Positions 1 through 13,920 of a DNA stretch of 64,000 nucleotides are shown piece by piece. Within the stretch, counting starts at the first letter, position 1. Each line of letters opens with the position of its first letter. The position numbers and the translations under genes are program-made. The stretch is from Terebella lapidaria (lineage: Eukaryota; Annelida; Polychaeta; Terebellida; Terebellidae). The notes under the pieces are model-generated. The model was not told the DNA's origin and searched no databases. It saw only the letters and a program-made list of their open reading frames with translations. Location: NCBI GenBank assembly GCA_949152475.1, contig OX424562.1, forward strand, positions 38,550,157-38,614,156, given 5' to 3'.

Positions 1-3000
1 CCTGGCAACTCATCACATCTCTTCAAAAGTGATTTTATGCGGTTTCACCGAGGCCAGCCCCCTTTCAGATCTGGCTCATTTTCCTCCCTTCCAATCACCT
101 TCTCTCTGTCGCTCAGAAGCGACACTTGGAACCGCTGGAGAATTCGTTCATTTGGCCATCAGTCGGGTGGTCGGTAGTCACGGATTAACGCCTGTATTAT
201 TTGTTAATTGAGCTGGGTGCCCTGGGAACTTTCTGTTACCATGGTGACAATAGGGGGGAGGGGGGAGAGGAACATCTATCTTACTCGTCCAGTTGGCTCC
301 CTCCTATCAACAGAGACAAGTCGGGACATATGAGGCTCAGCGAGGCCTTCCAGACGTAAAACACAGGTTTTTTTTTCAATTTGGGGCTGTTCATGCCAAA
401 CAATTTCCCCATTAAACGTCTACAGGTTGACGTAACAAACATCGTTGCCGGGCTGCTGTAACGAGTTTCAATTTCTCGGGTAAAGTTTTTCCCGTTGTGG
501 GATCCTGACTTATGTGGTTGTGTTATTTGACATTCCGTTCGAGTACGAGGGCCGACCAGTCGAGTCACTTCCTGTTTATGGCATCAGGGGCGTGAGGCGT
601 CATACCGTGCTGGTGGGGAGCAGTTGTTAGTCGTGGCGGGGGAATAATTAATCCGGGTTTGCGGAAGTGTGAATAGTTTGGGCAGTGAACTCAAGGGACT
701 GACCCATACGGATCAATCCGCGCCTATCCACCCGGGCTCGCCTTAGTAGCCAGTGTCTCCGTGGGTGATCTATGCTGTTGGGACGGTCGTACAAATGAGA
801 GACAGTCGCTGGGGAGCTCTAGATCAGTGTGTGGGACTCTCCGTTCCAAATGGCCGGCTTCTTCGCCTCCCTCAGCGGTCCCTAAGACATGTTTCTTACG
901 TGCCCGTCAATATGGCTACCATACCCACCCTACCCCTCTCCAGCGAGCCATCATTTCCATATCACGTCTTTCTCCCCACAGACGCTTTCTCTCTATATGT
1001 AGCCATTTATGTAACATGGACCTTTAATAGAACTTTTATTTACGACAGACTCTAAGAGCTGCTGAGCCACTGGGGTGGAATTTCAATCAGATCGCCACGG
1101 CAACCTCTCATAGAAATCATCACACCACGCTCGTTATGTGCGTGGAGCCAAAAAGCTGATCGATGTATGTGGAATAAAAATTCGCGTGATGGTTGGGAAC
1201 GAATGGTTCACAGATGAGTAAACACAGACGTCAACACTAAACACTAAACTGGACCTCTTACCATAGAGATGTCACAACTTGTGAACTAGGATATGATACA
1301 AGCTTACTGAATTTCGAAGACATTTCAATTTTTGATTCGCAATATTTCAATAGCTTAATCCTACATAATATTATCCAAATGACATGTGTGATATTTCTCA
1401 GTCTTATCTAATCGGCAATTAAACAGACACATTAAGGTTCATTTGCATCCAGACTAATTTACGCCTCTCCGGCAGTGTACTTTTTGTAGTTCCTCAGCGA
1501 GACAACAGAATAGTACCGGGTGGTACAAATTGTTCATGGTAATTTTTGTACATAATGCAAAGAACTTCAGAAGTGTTCCTTTGACAGATAATTACATCTC
1601 CAATGTCCCCAGTATTGTTGTAAACGTCTAGATAAATCATAATGTGATTACCAACATCACAAATATTTAAATGTTCCATACCCTTAGGCTTCTGAGAGAC
1701 ATTAACTGAGTTATCCCAATTGAATTATCCCCGTAGTTTAGCTGTAAGAACATTGTGCAGTTAGTCTGTTTCCTAGGAAACATTAACCATTTCACTACTG
1801 GCTTGACGTATTGTATTTCCACGTATGTCCAGTCCATTGATTCGTCTTTATATATGCTTTCTTAGGGTTTACGCAAATCTCAAATTACGCTTTCAATTTC
1901 ATAATTGATAAGTCTGCTCTTTGTGCTGTATACAAGATATTACAACCAGTTTGCGAAGGTGTTCCAATCATGCCAAAAGCAAGAAATACCCAGGAAATCC
2001 ATTTCCGTGTTAATTGTAAGGTTACGAGATGAAGCTGTGTTGATTTATTTCACAACTGATCCATGGAATTGTAGCATCACAGACAGGACATATTAATTAA
2101 TTGTCGGAAAATTGTCTGGTCTTCTAGTTTTGCCCCCAGTGTATGAAAACACCACTTCTATATCTAACATACCCGGTACGGTTAACCATGACCAATACCA
2201 AGATGGATGGGATTGTGTTTCAACTTTATGTAAAACAAAGTGTAACGAATATGAAGTGTTGATTATCTAGTACGTTAATAACTGGTCAAAATATAATTGA
2301 CATAGAGGATTCATGCATTATATATTGGGTTGAATAGAGTAATCCAGTATGTGATGGTAATAAATGTATCGACACTGTCTTTGCCAAGCATAAAATATAC
2401 AATACAATACATAATTTCATAAAGCACCCTTCAACTTTTCAATGGCGCATATGGCGAGTTTGAGTCTCTGCTTGAACTGTAACCGTGACTTGAACTGCTT
2501 GATTTCTGGCGAAAGAGATTTCCAGGGAAGTTGGGTAACCACACAGTCTCCACAGGAGCAGATGTTCGTCCTTGGCACCTTGTATCTGCTGACCTCAGTG
2601 CTCGGAGTGTCGCGTAATAGGTGAGCATGTCACGGAGATATCAACTCCACAACAAATATGTTGTGCAGACATGTAATGTATATCTCTCTGTACCGGTCAC
2701 CTGTTGAACATCTCGATGCTCTTGCAGAATGAAGATGGACTAAACAAAGTGTTATGAGGGATAGCTATAAGATAATTGCCTATATCCATACCACCAGACT
2801 GGGACAATGTTGTTTATTGCTCTGCTGGGGACAATAATCGGTCAGTGAGATGATAACATGCTACCGAGTCCCATCTCAGCCGTGAATGTGCCAATTTTCA
2901 ATATTGGCCGTATTTATTCATATGAAAATGAGGTACATTTTCCATATATATTTGTGCATAGAAAACGGCAAAGAGGTATATGTAAATGTTCAAAAGTTTG

Positions 3001-6000
3001 TAAATTGGCTGGTGTTTTTTTTTCTCTCTGGCTCTTTCCAATCTGATAATTACTGTTCATATTCGTGTATACAGTCACGTAAAACTGTATTGTTTCATTC
3101 GGATTGTTCGTCGATTATAATTGCATTGAGCTGACATATTTATGTGGTAACAAAATGATGTCAAATTCCATTTCTTGGTGTAGTGCCGGAATTCGATACT
3201 TCAGGTATAAAAAGTGACATGGACATATTGTTCATTGGATTATCATCAGTTCCAGAGTACACTTACTTTTTGTGCGGCCGTCAGGCCGTACTATTGTATC
3301 ACAGAACGGCGCACTAGTTCCGCTGTTCCGCAGTTAATTTACACTTTCGGACAGTGGTTGCACCGAATGCAATCGGAATGCACACTGTTTTACAGCGATC
3401 GTAATCGTGGTCATGTGAGGGGAAAATTAACAATCGTGTTATGATTTTTTACGAATATACAATATTTATCATATATACCGTCAGTATATCATGACCGCGT
3501 TCATGTGTGTGGAAAGCAACTAGTATTTTACATATATTTTCGAGAACAAGTCGTTTCAGTGTTCATGGCGTTGATCTGTGATCAACCACTGACCGGAAGT
3601 CGTGTAAACTTGGGAAAACCCATGGAGCGCCTAAGACGAAATTCAAGTCTTATCAGAAATCATAACGCTCTCATCGTAACTTGCTATCTGTCATCCAAGA
3701 ACTGTTGTCTATTGGAGTTTTTTTGCCGCACATTTTTGCCGCAAGAGTATTGCTTGTTTTGCTATCATATTATCATGATTGTGTTTTAATAGCATAGTGC
3801 AGTAACCAAAGTACTATATTCCAGTACAAAAAAGTTAACATCATTTGCAACAAAGCCTGGGCAGCTCGGTCGGAAACAATACTGCAGTTGGACAGGGACC
3901 ATAGCCTCAGCTCGTGAATTGTCGGAACACAAACTCCGCAGCCGCATGTGGCCCGGCGAGGTGTCTGAGCCGTATCAAATACGACTAATAGTGACAACAG
4001 CTCGCTCATTGTTTAATATTTCATGAAGGGGACAGGGATACAAAACTGCACTGGCCTTAAATTATGGTCTGTGTATATATATCCGAGCATATATTGAGCG
4101 CTTTATTGCGGGGTCGCTTGTGGCAAACATTCATCATCATTATTGAAATGTTGACTCAAATCACACTGTGAATAAAACATCACAGAGAGGTCGATTGATG
4201 AATGACTCGAAAATGTGATGTTTAGGATCAATCCGTGTCATCGGACGATTGGATCCCTGCCTTCTAGCAGTAAGGAGGTGGAGACTATAGGGTTTAGAGG
4301 GATACAAATAGAGGACTTACAATGATTACTATAGTGGGGGTGGAGGGGGGGTTGGCTGGGTGTTGTTAGAGGTATGAAGTTACAAGTCTTTATAGCCTGT
4401 GTATTATTTATCTCCAATAAGTCCACAGCCCTGTCAAGCATGTCTATGGCATGTATATCAATTCATTGTGCGTGTTCGATCCGGAGAAAATGTCGTGGCC
4501 AAGTCGAGCGGTGTGTTTGTAGGCGTCCCGCAATGTTAAATCTGTAAATGCATATGGCGTCATAAATTATTCATCTATAATACTTTTCCTTTTATGTCGA
4601 TTACATTTGCCGACGACGACGCTGCCAGCAGATCAGGACCAGCGAGAGACCGTCCCTCAAATTGATGGCGCGATGTATCAGCCTTCCGTGCTGCCAGCTT
4701 CCATTATCAGAGTATCATCTCCAAACGTCAAATCCACTTACTCCAAGAGTCTAAATATGTGGCTTCGTGAGAGTCCCGCACCGACACTGCTGCACGCGGC
4801 GATAGTAACAATTTAATAATAATCTCGCCACGTTACCACCGCACATGTGTATTCAGTGTCATATCTCGCCTCCTCGATGTCATAGTCATGAAGAGGGTTG
4901 TATTTATAAATATTACCGTGTTGAAGTAACGAGTTACTTGTATCAGACGCCGATATATTGTACCCGACTTCAAACATGGAAGTCAAAATAGCACCAGCTT
5001 CGAGTGTTGGTGAAGTTGTTGTCGATCGACAGTCAACACTGTACTTCTGCCGCAGAAGTAGGCCGTTTGCGGTACTCGTTGTGGGGTTGTTGCTGTGTTG
5101 CTGGGGAAAAATTGTGTTTGTCAATGACTATTTTTAATGCAGGGACAGTTTTGGCCCTTTCTGGCGTAATGGACGATTTCTGTTAAGGAATTGTGAAACA
5201 GCCTAACTCTCGTTTTATACTTGCGCAAATACTCCCACAACGTCAGCAATATTAGTCGTGTGTGTATATATTTTTAGAATCGAAGTTGAATAATTTTGTC
5301 ATAGAATCACATTTGAGATGGCAGTTTGGCATTTTAGATACGATTTGTAACAGTATTACTATTACGATAACCTCAATAATATGTTATTGAATATGAAAGG
5401 AAATTTGTTTATATCAATTTACTCCGATGGGAAAGATTTGAAGGGTTTTTCCATGCATTTGCAATAATACATATAGGTTTCAGAGGGAATTGATTCAAAA
5501 GAATACATACCTATAACTTTGGTTGAGCACAGATATAAAATCACCCATATCACAAATGTTGAACGAATTCCCCAACTGAAGATTGAACAGTATTCCATTT
5601 TGTTGACGATATTTGGCTGCTAGCTAAATAAACTCTCAGAGACTGGCACAATGGATTGTATCCAGTGTGGATCAGAGACGGTGGAATGGCCCACTGTATT
5701 CCTTTGGTCAGAAGAGATGTCCCGCTTAGTTCCGCCGGGTTTACTACGAAATTCCACAATATCCAGTGTAGCCTGAAGCAGGTGTTGGTCACAAGTGTGT
5801 GCGGCCTGCTGAGAAGACCTGGTCCTGCCGCCTTGCTATTTTCTCTCGCGTCCCCACAAAGACTTTCTCTGCGTGGAATCTAAAGCATCCAACGCCACAA
5901 TTCTGCATTAATTCCCGGACAAAAGTGCACGTTGACTACGTTCTTTTACTTGGAGGAAATCCTCTGGTAGCCGTCGGGAGACCTGTGGCTGTGCTCGGGG

Positions 6001-7549
6001 CAAGTCAGCTCAGCCAGTATTAGATGTTAATTGAGCGTCAAGGGCCTGTCTTGAAGGGTTACACATGTGTGTGGTGTCAAAACATATCCTCACTTGGCGC
6101 TGTTGATTGCGTCCACTTCTGTCGGACAAAGACTTCTCATTCCTCGTACATTCAGCCCTGCAGCTCCTATATAAACCTAAACACTTTGCCACAATATTAT
6201 GTAAGTCCCAGCGATCCAGTAACAATTAACCTAATTAAGTCCACGTGCTGCCAATGACATGCACATCCTGTTGGTACAGGTCCATTCACGCGCTCAGGAG
6301 GCGAGGCGATTGACTCCCGCTGTAGATAATTCACGGGTCTCTGTTACTGCAGGAATGCTCTGCTAGCCCCGTCACATGCTTCTCCTGGAGTGGTCGGCTC
6401 TCGTGAATGTAATAAATGACGGACCGACTGGAGATATCCGATCAGCTGAGTGGTGTAATACGATGCCATTAAAGTGCTATTATCACATTTGTCTTGAGGG
6501 CTGGTGTGTGCCTCGGGATCGTGCTCGGCTGACTACAGTCGTAGAGGTATCGGTGTGACCTGCTCAGCGTGAATCTGTCAGCTCGTCTGTCGACCCGGCA
6601 GAGCCACAAACTCTCAGCTACACGTGCGGCTGTTCACGTCCCGTGACACCCGACACGGACGATATCACACGCAGTCGTTGAGACGTTAGCCGTGATCCTG
6701 TTTACGTTTATCCTGGGTCGTCAAACATCGACCGTGGCCCTCAATCTCTCTTTCACTGCGTCGCGATCCACTCGCAACAATTACCGAAATGATTCCCAGA
6801 CACAGCGCTCCAAACAAGATTACTTTACATGACAATCGCTGAAAAAGACCTGGACCATTCCCTCTGCAAGTTTTATACTCCACGAGGCAGCGATGATTCT
6901 TCCTCTCAATGTTCAGCAAATCCCTGAGAATTTGTATCGCTCTTCCCGTTTGGATACAAACAAGGACAGGTTATAATTTTTACGATTCTGTCATTCCTCC
7001 GATATTCTGTTGTGTTTTTCGGTATGACTATGCACTCTTTCACTCCACCTCACTGTTGCCTTGGAGCTATGCTGCGTCTACGTAAAGGCACATGGGGGAT
7101 AAAACCCCGGTATCAGAAAACAGGGAATTTGTCGGAGTGAGTGCCGGGAATTGTATGTGGTTTAAGTGGAGCCTGATCACGAATTCACTGATATCTTAAT
7201 GCCGTGCAGCTTACGGGCAGAATCGCGGTGAAATGATGATGAATTATATTTGAGTGGTTTGTGCCTTTTTCTTGGCCTCGTTCTCCCCGTGGCGTGTGCG
7301 TCTTGTCGAGGTAGTCCGCCCGCCAAACAACTCGAACACGGCGGGATCTGTCAGCGTCTGACCGCCCGCAGCGGTCCTCAAGTCTGCCGGAATCTTTGAG
7401 AACAACACGACAACTTCAGACTCCAGTTTTCTCTCCAAGTTAGAGGAAGCTCGAGCCCGCCGAGAACCCGCTCCGTAGATCTCCCCACACTTGTGAGGCG
7501 TCACACTTTATTCCCTTGTCTGGTAGCCTCTCTACATGTCACAAAGTCT

Positions 7550-7571
7550 TCTCTCTTTCTCTCTCTCTCTG
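7550..7571. repeat. Short imperfect (CT)n microsatellite
   Basis: A pyrimidine run of CT dinucleotides with a few extra T residues. Simple repeat with no evidence of function. Confidence 0.8.
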
Positions 7572-8648
7572 CATATCGTCACCGTCACTGCATTAATAAA
7601 GCAACCAATTCACACCTAACACAGCACGGGTACCTTGTCACAGTGGTGGGATTCCTGTCAGGACTTTGCGAAGTCTTCTGAGATATCGTCAAGGTCTCAA
7701 GGTTCCAGTGCCTCGTCCATGCTCTACTTCTGACATCCAGCACACATGTGGCACTGCGAGCGTTTGGTAGCTTGCTGTATCGTCACTGCCTCGTCAACGC
7801 GCGGTCGTGTCCTTGCCCATCAGCTCTGTGGTTACTGACGACAACGCCGACAAGTGTCCAGTGTGGGAAACCCGGTACAGAATGCAGGGCCGAGTCACCC
7901 GGATGACAAAAACACACAGCGCTCCTCTCCCCCTCTCAAACTAATACTTGTATCTATCTGTCCTGGGTTAACAGCCACTGTCCCCGCCGTGCAGTCAGCG
8001 ACAATAAGGTTCCAATCGGCACCTCTCCCTCGCTCCACTTGGCACAGGGAGCAAGGCTGCTAACATCTGTCAGCTCTCGGTTCCGTCACTCCGCAATCCG
8101 TTTGTGTGTGGTGGCATGGTTACTGTGTAGTTGGCTCTCTCAACACAGACTCCGTGCAGGCTACAGGAGGGTCAGAAATCTACCTGTGGTCGTCCTGGTG
8201 GATCTAGTCAGGGGGTCTCTATAGGTTATATGATGATGGTTCAGCGTTGAAGCTCATTTATTGATGATAATCTCACCCTATTCTCTACCATACTCTATAT
8301 TTGTATTGATCGTCAATGCAAGCAACTGACCGAACAACTACAAGTTGATGCATATTTTACTATTCGCAGGAATCTATATTTCCTGCAGTTATTCAAGGTA
8401 ACTCCACCCAGATAAGAATGTCCATCTTGGCTGTTTCTTCAACTATCTTTCATGAATGTCACAAATAGAACCCCTGTCATTGAGTGGTATCTCCTACTGT
8501 CTCGCCCTTACAATTGGCCGGTACCTCGTGTATGTGACTTCAGACCCCTGACGGCCATTCGTCATGCACTTTTCTCATCAGCGGCTCAAGACTGTTGTCA
8601 CCGTGGTTGGAGGGGCCGTAATCTTGGCTGTGTTTGTGTTTGTTGGGA

Positions 8649-8663
8649 GGGGGGGGGGGGGGG
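8649..8663. repeat. Poly-G tract (15 G)
   Basis: An uninterrupted run of 15 G. Exact length is prone to sequencing and assembly error. Confidence 0.9.
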
Positions 8664-9336
8664 ATAGGAGAAGGGTTTTGCAGCCTTGTTAATCCCATAA
8701 CATCAGTGAGGTAACTGGCATCAACTCTTTTGTGTAACCCTCACAATGCCACTGCTGTCCACGGCAGGTTGTTCCTGCGGGCCGAGTTTGCTCTTGGACA
8801 ACAACCGGAGTGAACGGTGAGGAATGCGAGGGACAAGACCAGCGAGAGTCGACATGTAATCCTATGTCTTTTCCAGGGATAATTCGTCTGTCTAGACACC
8901 CCTATGGTTGATCATTCGTAGGGGAGTGGATGGATAGGGGTTGGTTAGGTGGATATGCTATCATAGAGAGAGCTTTGACATGTTCAAGGGGGTTAACAGA
9001 TTCAATTGTGCATATTTCATTGGAATGAAAAATTAAGGTGTTCTCAGTAACATCTACGAATCAAGATCACAGGCAGAAAACAATAGAGAAAAGGAGGAAG
9101 AAATAGAGAAAACAGCAGAGATACTGGGAGAAAAAAGCAAAATGAAGCAAAACAAAACAGTCTTTACGGTAAATGGACCTGAATAAAAATTGTTGCAGTG
9201 ATGATTAAGGACTGCTTTTGTTTGCCCTACTGCTTTTGTCGAGTGGAATATGATTACGGATGTGTTCATCGAGCTATCCTCAGTAATTTGTTGCATGCCG
9301 CTGGGTTTTGTGGAGGGGTGGGGTTGCTGGTCGGAA

Positions 9337-9359
9337 GGGGGGGGGGGCGGGGGGGGGGG
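9337..9359. repeat. Poly-G tract with one C
   Basis: G11, one C, then G11, inside a wider G-rich stretch (about 9310-9360). On the opposite strand it produces a run of proline codons, which explains the 146-codon frame there. Potential G-quadruplex former. Confidence 0.9.
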
Positions 9360-9942
9360 ATAGTGTGTGTCAGAGAGCTGGAGGGAATAGACGAATGAAG
9401 AAAGTGGAGACCAAGGAATCTGTTTTACATTATTGATCACTTGTAGAAAGGCTGCGGCGGAACTGTTGCAAAGACAACGGCAGAAGAACAACATTTTAAT
9501 GGAAATTAAACGAAAGCACCTGGGTCATGATTACAGGTTTCCATGGTGACCAGCGGCACCCGAAAACTGGGTGTCACTGATTAATGATGCATGTAGCTCA
9601 CTTAGCTGGACGAGACTTTGTGCAGGGGGAGGCGGAAAGACGGGAAGGCATGGAAACTCAAGACCTTGTGAGGAGAGACACCCGTCCGTATGTCAGTCTG
9701 TCGTGAAGCAAGGGGGAAGCCTCGGGAGTTAGACAGTGACCGCGTTATGATGGAGCAAGTGTGAGAATGCTGGAGATTCCCGGCTCCCACAATGGTACTG
9801 GGGGTGGGGTGGGGGTTACGACGGTAATGGATGTCTCCCGGCACCGGATGACTGCACTGCCTCCGGCCAAGACACAAGACGCCCTGACAACAAGGACTCG
9901 TTCAGTCATCCATGGATTCTCTTTCTTCCCAGGATCTGGGTT

Positions 9943-9960
9943 GGGGGGGGGGGGGGGGGG
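9943..9960. repeat. Poly-G tract (18 G)
   Basis: The longest pure G run in the window. A shorter G-rich cluster lies about 150 bases upstream. Confidence 0.9.
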
Positions 9961-12900
9961 CTGTGATTCGGGAGGAGGTTGTGATGATGTTGATTATTTT
10001 CATTTATCGATGATCCTTTTAATGATTTTGTCTCATATTGTGACTAAACACAAATGAATTTCCTGTCTGTATACTGTGACATCTCTTCCTATCTTACCTT
10101 TCAGCATCCAAACTTAATTGGTCAGGTGCTGAATGTCAAATCATTTGAAAAGTGTAGTTTTTCGTTGTGTCAGTGACAGAGCTATATTCCAATCCAGAGG
10201 CACAATTCTCTTGCAGTCACTGTGGATGCAGTATTCTGTTTTTCAAGATTATTAGGAGTTATTCTGTCAGAATGGATTCGGATAAAATTGAAATATAATT
10301 GCCATTATTTAATCGAATTTACTTGATGTTCGAATGCAACAGTCAGTTTTCCTTCTCAGTCCAGAATGACGCCCATAGGTAATCATGAACAAAAAGTTGG
10401 TGACACTGGCTGACAATACTGCGGACTGTGACATTCCATCTCGATCTGTTCACTGCCGGTGCTGGGGATAATGGATCACTGTATTATTAGGCGATCCTTG
10501 ACAGGGTTCTCATAACTCAGGAAGGCGATCAGTTATCTGACCGGGGCCTGACAGACGCACAGACAGACGGCTGTACCAGTACTTGGTGGTGCCTAAATTG
10601 GCTCTTGATTCATTTATAAGTTTTTGGGGATCATGCTTTCGAGGACAACTTTGAAGTGCAATTGTCTTCTCTGTTGATTTTTTTTGCGAAAATAATCATG
10701 TAATGAATTATTCAGATGGTGACTCATCAGTAATACTGCATCTTTGATAGTGATACAGTCCATCCACTCCGTGTTACCACCGGCCCTACTTCCACAGCAG
10801 TGATTTCTCCTCTGATTCAACATGTTCACTGTCTAGTTTTGGATGTTGACTTAGTTTGAGACTGTGTAGATTATTTCATGGAAGACTAAATTAATATGTT
10901 GGGAACACTACAGATGCAATCGAGCATTTTCATTTACATTGGATGACATGCTCAAATGAAAACAATCTATTGCATGGTTCCAGAATTTTTGTTCACACTA
11001 TAACCTACAAGTAAAAGCAGGCAATTGCATGAGATCCCAAAACATTTTCAGCCAGACAGTGTATCATAACATGATGTATTCAGTATTACCGCACCACTGG
11101 AAGGATCAATTATGCATTATTCATCTCCCTGGCTTTCCAGCCTTTCTATTGTCCTCGGGTTTGTCTGTACTGGTGTTGAAGGTGTTGGGGCCGAGGATGG
11201 GGGAGGTTAGAACTGTGCATCTGTTGGTGCTTGTGGTGTTGAGTCTCCATGAGCACGTATTGTTCTGCATTCTATATGGGGATTTAGAAGCTGTGGTAAG
11301 AAAAAGGACCTATTCAATCATGAAATCTTGATCGAAAGACGTGAAGCCCTCGCAGACAACCGAGAAGCCAGACAAAACCTTGCTGAAATCTGAAGTTCAA
11401 TATTTTTTTCTGTATTTACATTTTGCAGGGTATGGCAAAGATTGTGTGAAGGTTTTAAATTTTGACACGAAATGTTTTCTTTTGTTCAAAATTAAAAAAG
11501 AAAGAAAAATGTATGATTATGTCTGTGAATAACATACGTTTGAAGAACCAAATATCAAAACACCCAGACATATATTGTCCTGCAATGTTATGGTCGTCAA
11601 CGGAAAGAGGCAATTGTGGCAAGAGTAAAAAAAACATACATATTGAATTTGAATCACAAAAATACTCAAACTTGAATTGAATGTCCCACAAGCAAAATAA
11701 AAATTCCACACGAAGTGCCCTGTGGCATGTACACACTCAAAAGTTTTTTTTGACACTCGATGTTACCAGTTTGCTTTCTGAATAAAGTCAAGGTGAAACA
11801 TTGAGGTATTGGGTTACAGCCAAATTTGTACACTATTCATTCTCACTGTTCACATCTTTCGTTCTCCCATTTGAACACAATTCTCTGTCGATGCCCGAAT
11901 ACAGCACATTGGTCCATATGTACAGGAGTTGTATTATCTCCTGGGCGGCCTTTGTTTTATACATGCCTCAATTAGAGGACAGAGCTTCCCTTGGGGATAT
12001 CAGGACATGGGACATTGTTAGGAGGGGAAAGACAGTTCGGGTGAAGGAGGGTGGGGTGGGAGGATAGTGTTTGGTAGCTTTGTCCTGGTTCAGGTGTCAT
12101 TCTGAGGACAACACATTCTGTAATATTCTATGTACTCACTACTAGAACATGGTCAGGCTCAAATACATACTGGAAGTTTGTTAGAGCCATTAATGTTCGC
12201 TACCTTTTAACTGGGCAGAATTCTCGCTTTGAACAAAATGCATTTTGTAAGAGATGCAAACTGTTAAAGTTGAAACTGAAATAAAAAGAAGAAGAACACA
12301 ATCGAATGATTATAGAACAACCAATATTTCAGAAACATATACAATATTGGGAGCAGACTTAAATGAGTAGTAAAATTACAGTTCACTATAGATGTGTATT
12401 ATAATCTGATTTCACATCCTAATTGCCATGTTTGGGATTCATGAGTTTCCCTGTCATTTTTGTTTTCTCTCACTTCGTATGCCTGATATGACTTTCTGTC
12501 CCCGGACTATGAGATTGAATAACGGACCCTGTTTTGTTCGCACGGAATACATATTACTGGATATTGATTCCACAGTATGTCTATTGCTGTGCATTTCGTT
12601 TTCACGTTGCTACTCTGACATCTGGTCGAAATTTTGACACTGACTGAAATATGCGATCTTCCCCTGATATACATCACACAGTCTGTCTGATAGAAAAAGG
12701 AGCATTTCCCTGGAAAGGTCCACTTTTAACGACAACTGACCGAGCATTGGGCAAGTTTTAGTGCTGCGTTAGTTGTGTTTGGCTGTGTACATGTATGAAA
12801 CTGTCGTCGTAGCTATGTTGGCTGAATTTCGGAGAATGTGGTCACTTTTGCTATGTACAGCTCAGTTATGGCTCCATCTCACATGACCTCTTTCTCCTGA

Positions 12901-13797
12901 ATGTTTCATTTCGGGTGGAGTTGGGAAGATATTGTGAAACTGTGGCTGAAACTGACTGACAGACAGGTTTGGAAATGGCTATAAATCCTGCTAAGATTGC
13001 CCCGTAAACTCGCCTGACACTGCGTGGAATGGGCTGTGAAGGACACTCCTCATCACGGACCAGCCTGGAATGTCAAGGTCACTGCGACATCTTGAGACGA
13101 GCGGTTGTCGAACTCTATTCTGTCACCAAGTCATGTGATGTATGGAAGTCCTAATGTGTCACTGACTTGATGAGACTCGTGTCGTTGTATGTGTGGAGCT
13201 GTGTGTGAGCGTGTAATGAGGTGTGCGCTAAATAGGAGAGGGCAGGAACTTACAGGTGTCTTCAGGCGCACTGTTTGTCAGGTAATGTTCTCCTCTCTCA
13301 GGAGAAATGGTTTTGTGAAGAAAACTGTTTCTCACCTCATCAAGAACACCTCATATTTAATCAACTGAGATGCAGGAACAAAAGCCGACATAAATCCAAA
13401 CGAAGGTGTGAAGAGTTGCATAAAATATTCAGCAGAAGTGGTCCGGAGGTGTGATGAAAAATCACAAATGTTGGGGAGAGGGGGGGGGGGGGGGGTGAGG
13501 GGGTAGTATTTCAGTTCTGGGGAAATTGTTGTATTCACCCTGAATATAACTGTCCGCCGGCAAGGATGCACACACAAATTAATAAACAACTTTCATCAGC
13601 ATTCAACGGGGAGCTTTGGTGGCCACTCTGTGTTTTAGTCGCTCACAAGAGGATGGAGGCGTAACCAATTATGCAACTCACAGCTCGGGGCTAACAGAAA
13701 TGGAACTGCAGTCATACGAAGGCAACTACGGGGTGTTGTGTGGCAAGTTTGACATAATCCACTGACATCTTTCCATTCGTCAAGGCGTTCGACATTT

Positions 13798-13920
13798 CAC
13801 CTCGCACAGAGCGGTGAGATTATCTCGAAGTGTGAAGCATTGGAACATGTTGCATAATCATCACTTCCTGCTTCAAACACTTTGCTTTGATGAAATAAAA
13901 ATAACATAACACAATCTCTT
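13798..13920 (+). repeat. 123 bp minisatellite, one unit (copy 1)
   Basis: The monomer starts CACCTCGCACAGAGCGGTGA and ends just before CACCAGTGAC. In copies 2 and 4 the same monomer is tandemly amplified. This single unit carries the AACATAACAC variant near its end, the variant found in the last unit of every array. Confidence 0.9.

Larger units (their letters stand above)
1..12616. other. Non-genic region, no recognisable gene
   Basis: I see no recognisable protein domain, RNA gene or terminal-repeat element here. Open frames on both strands are about 100 codons or less, apart from one 146-codon proline-rich frame around 9.05-9.5 kb that reads across a poly-G tract, and they look like chance. 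The stretch from about 6.2 to 8.2 kb is more GC-balanced than its neighbours and free of obvious repeats. Exons too short or too diverged to recognise by eye could be hidden. Confidence 0.5.

Noticed and set aside
9054-9494. 146-codon minus-strand frame
   Set aside because: It reads through a G-rich tract giving a proline run, is otherwise low-complexity, and has no recognisable domain.
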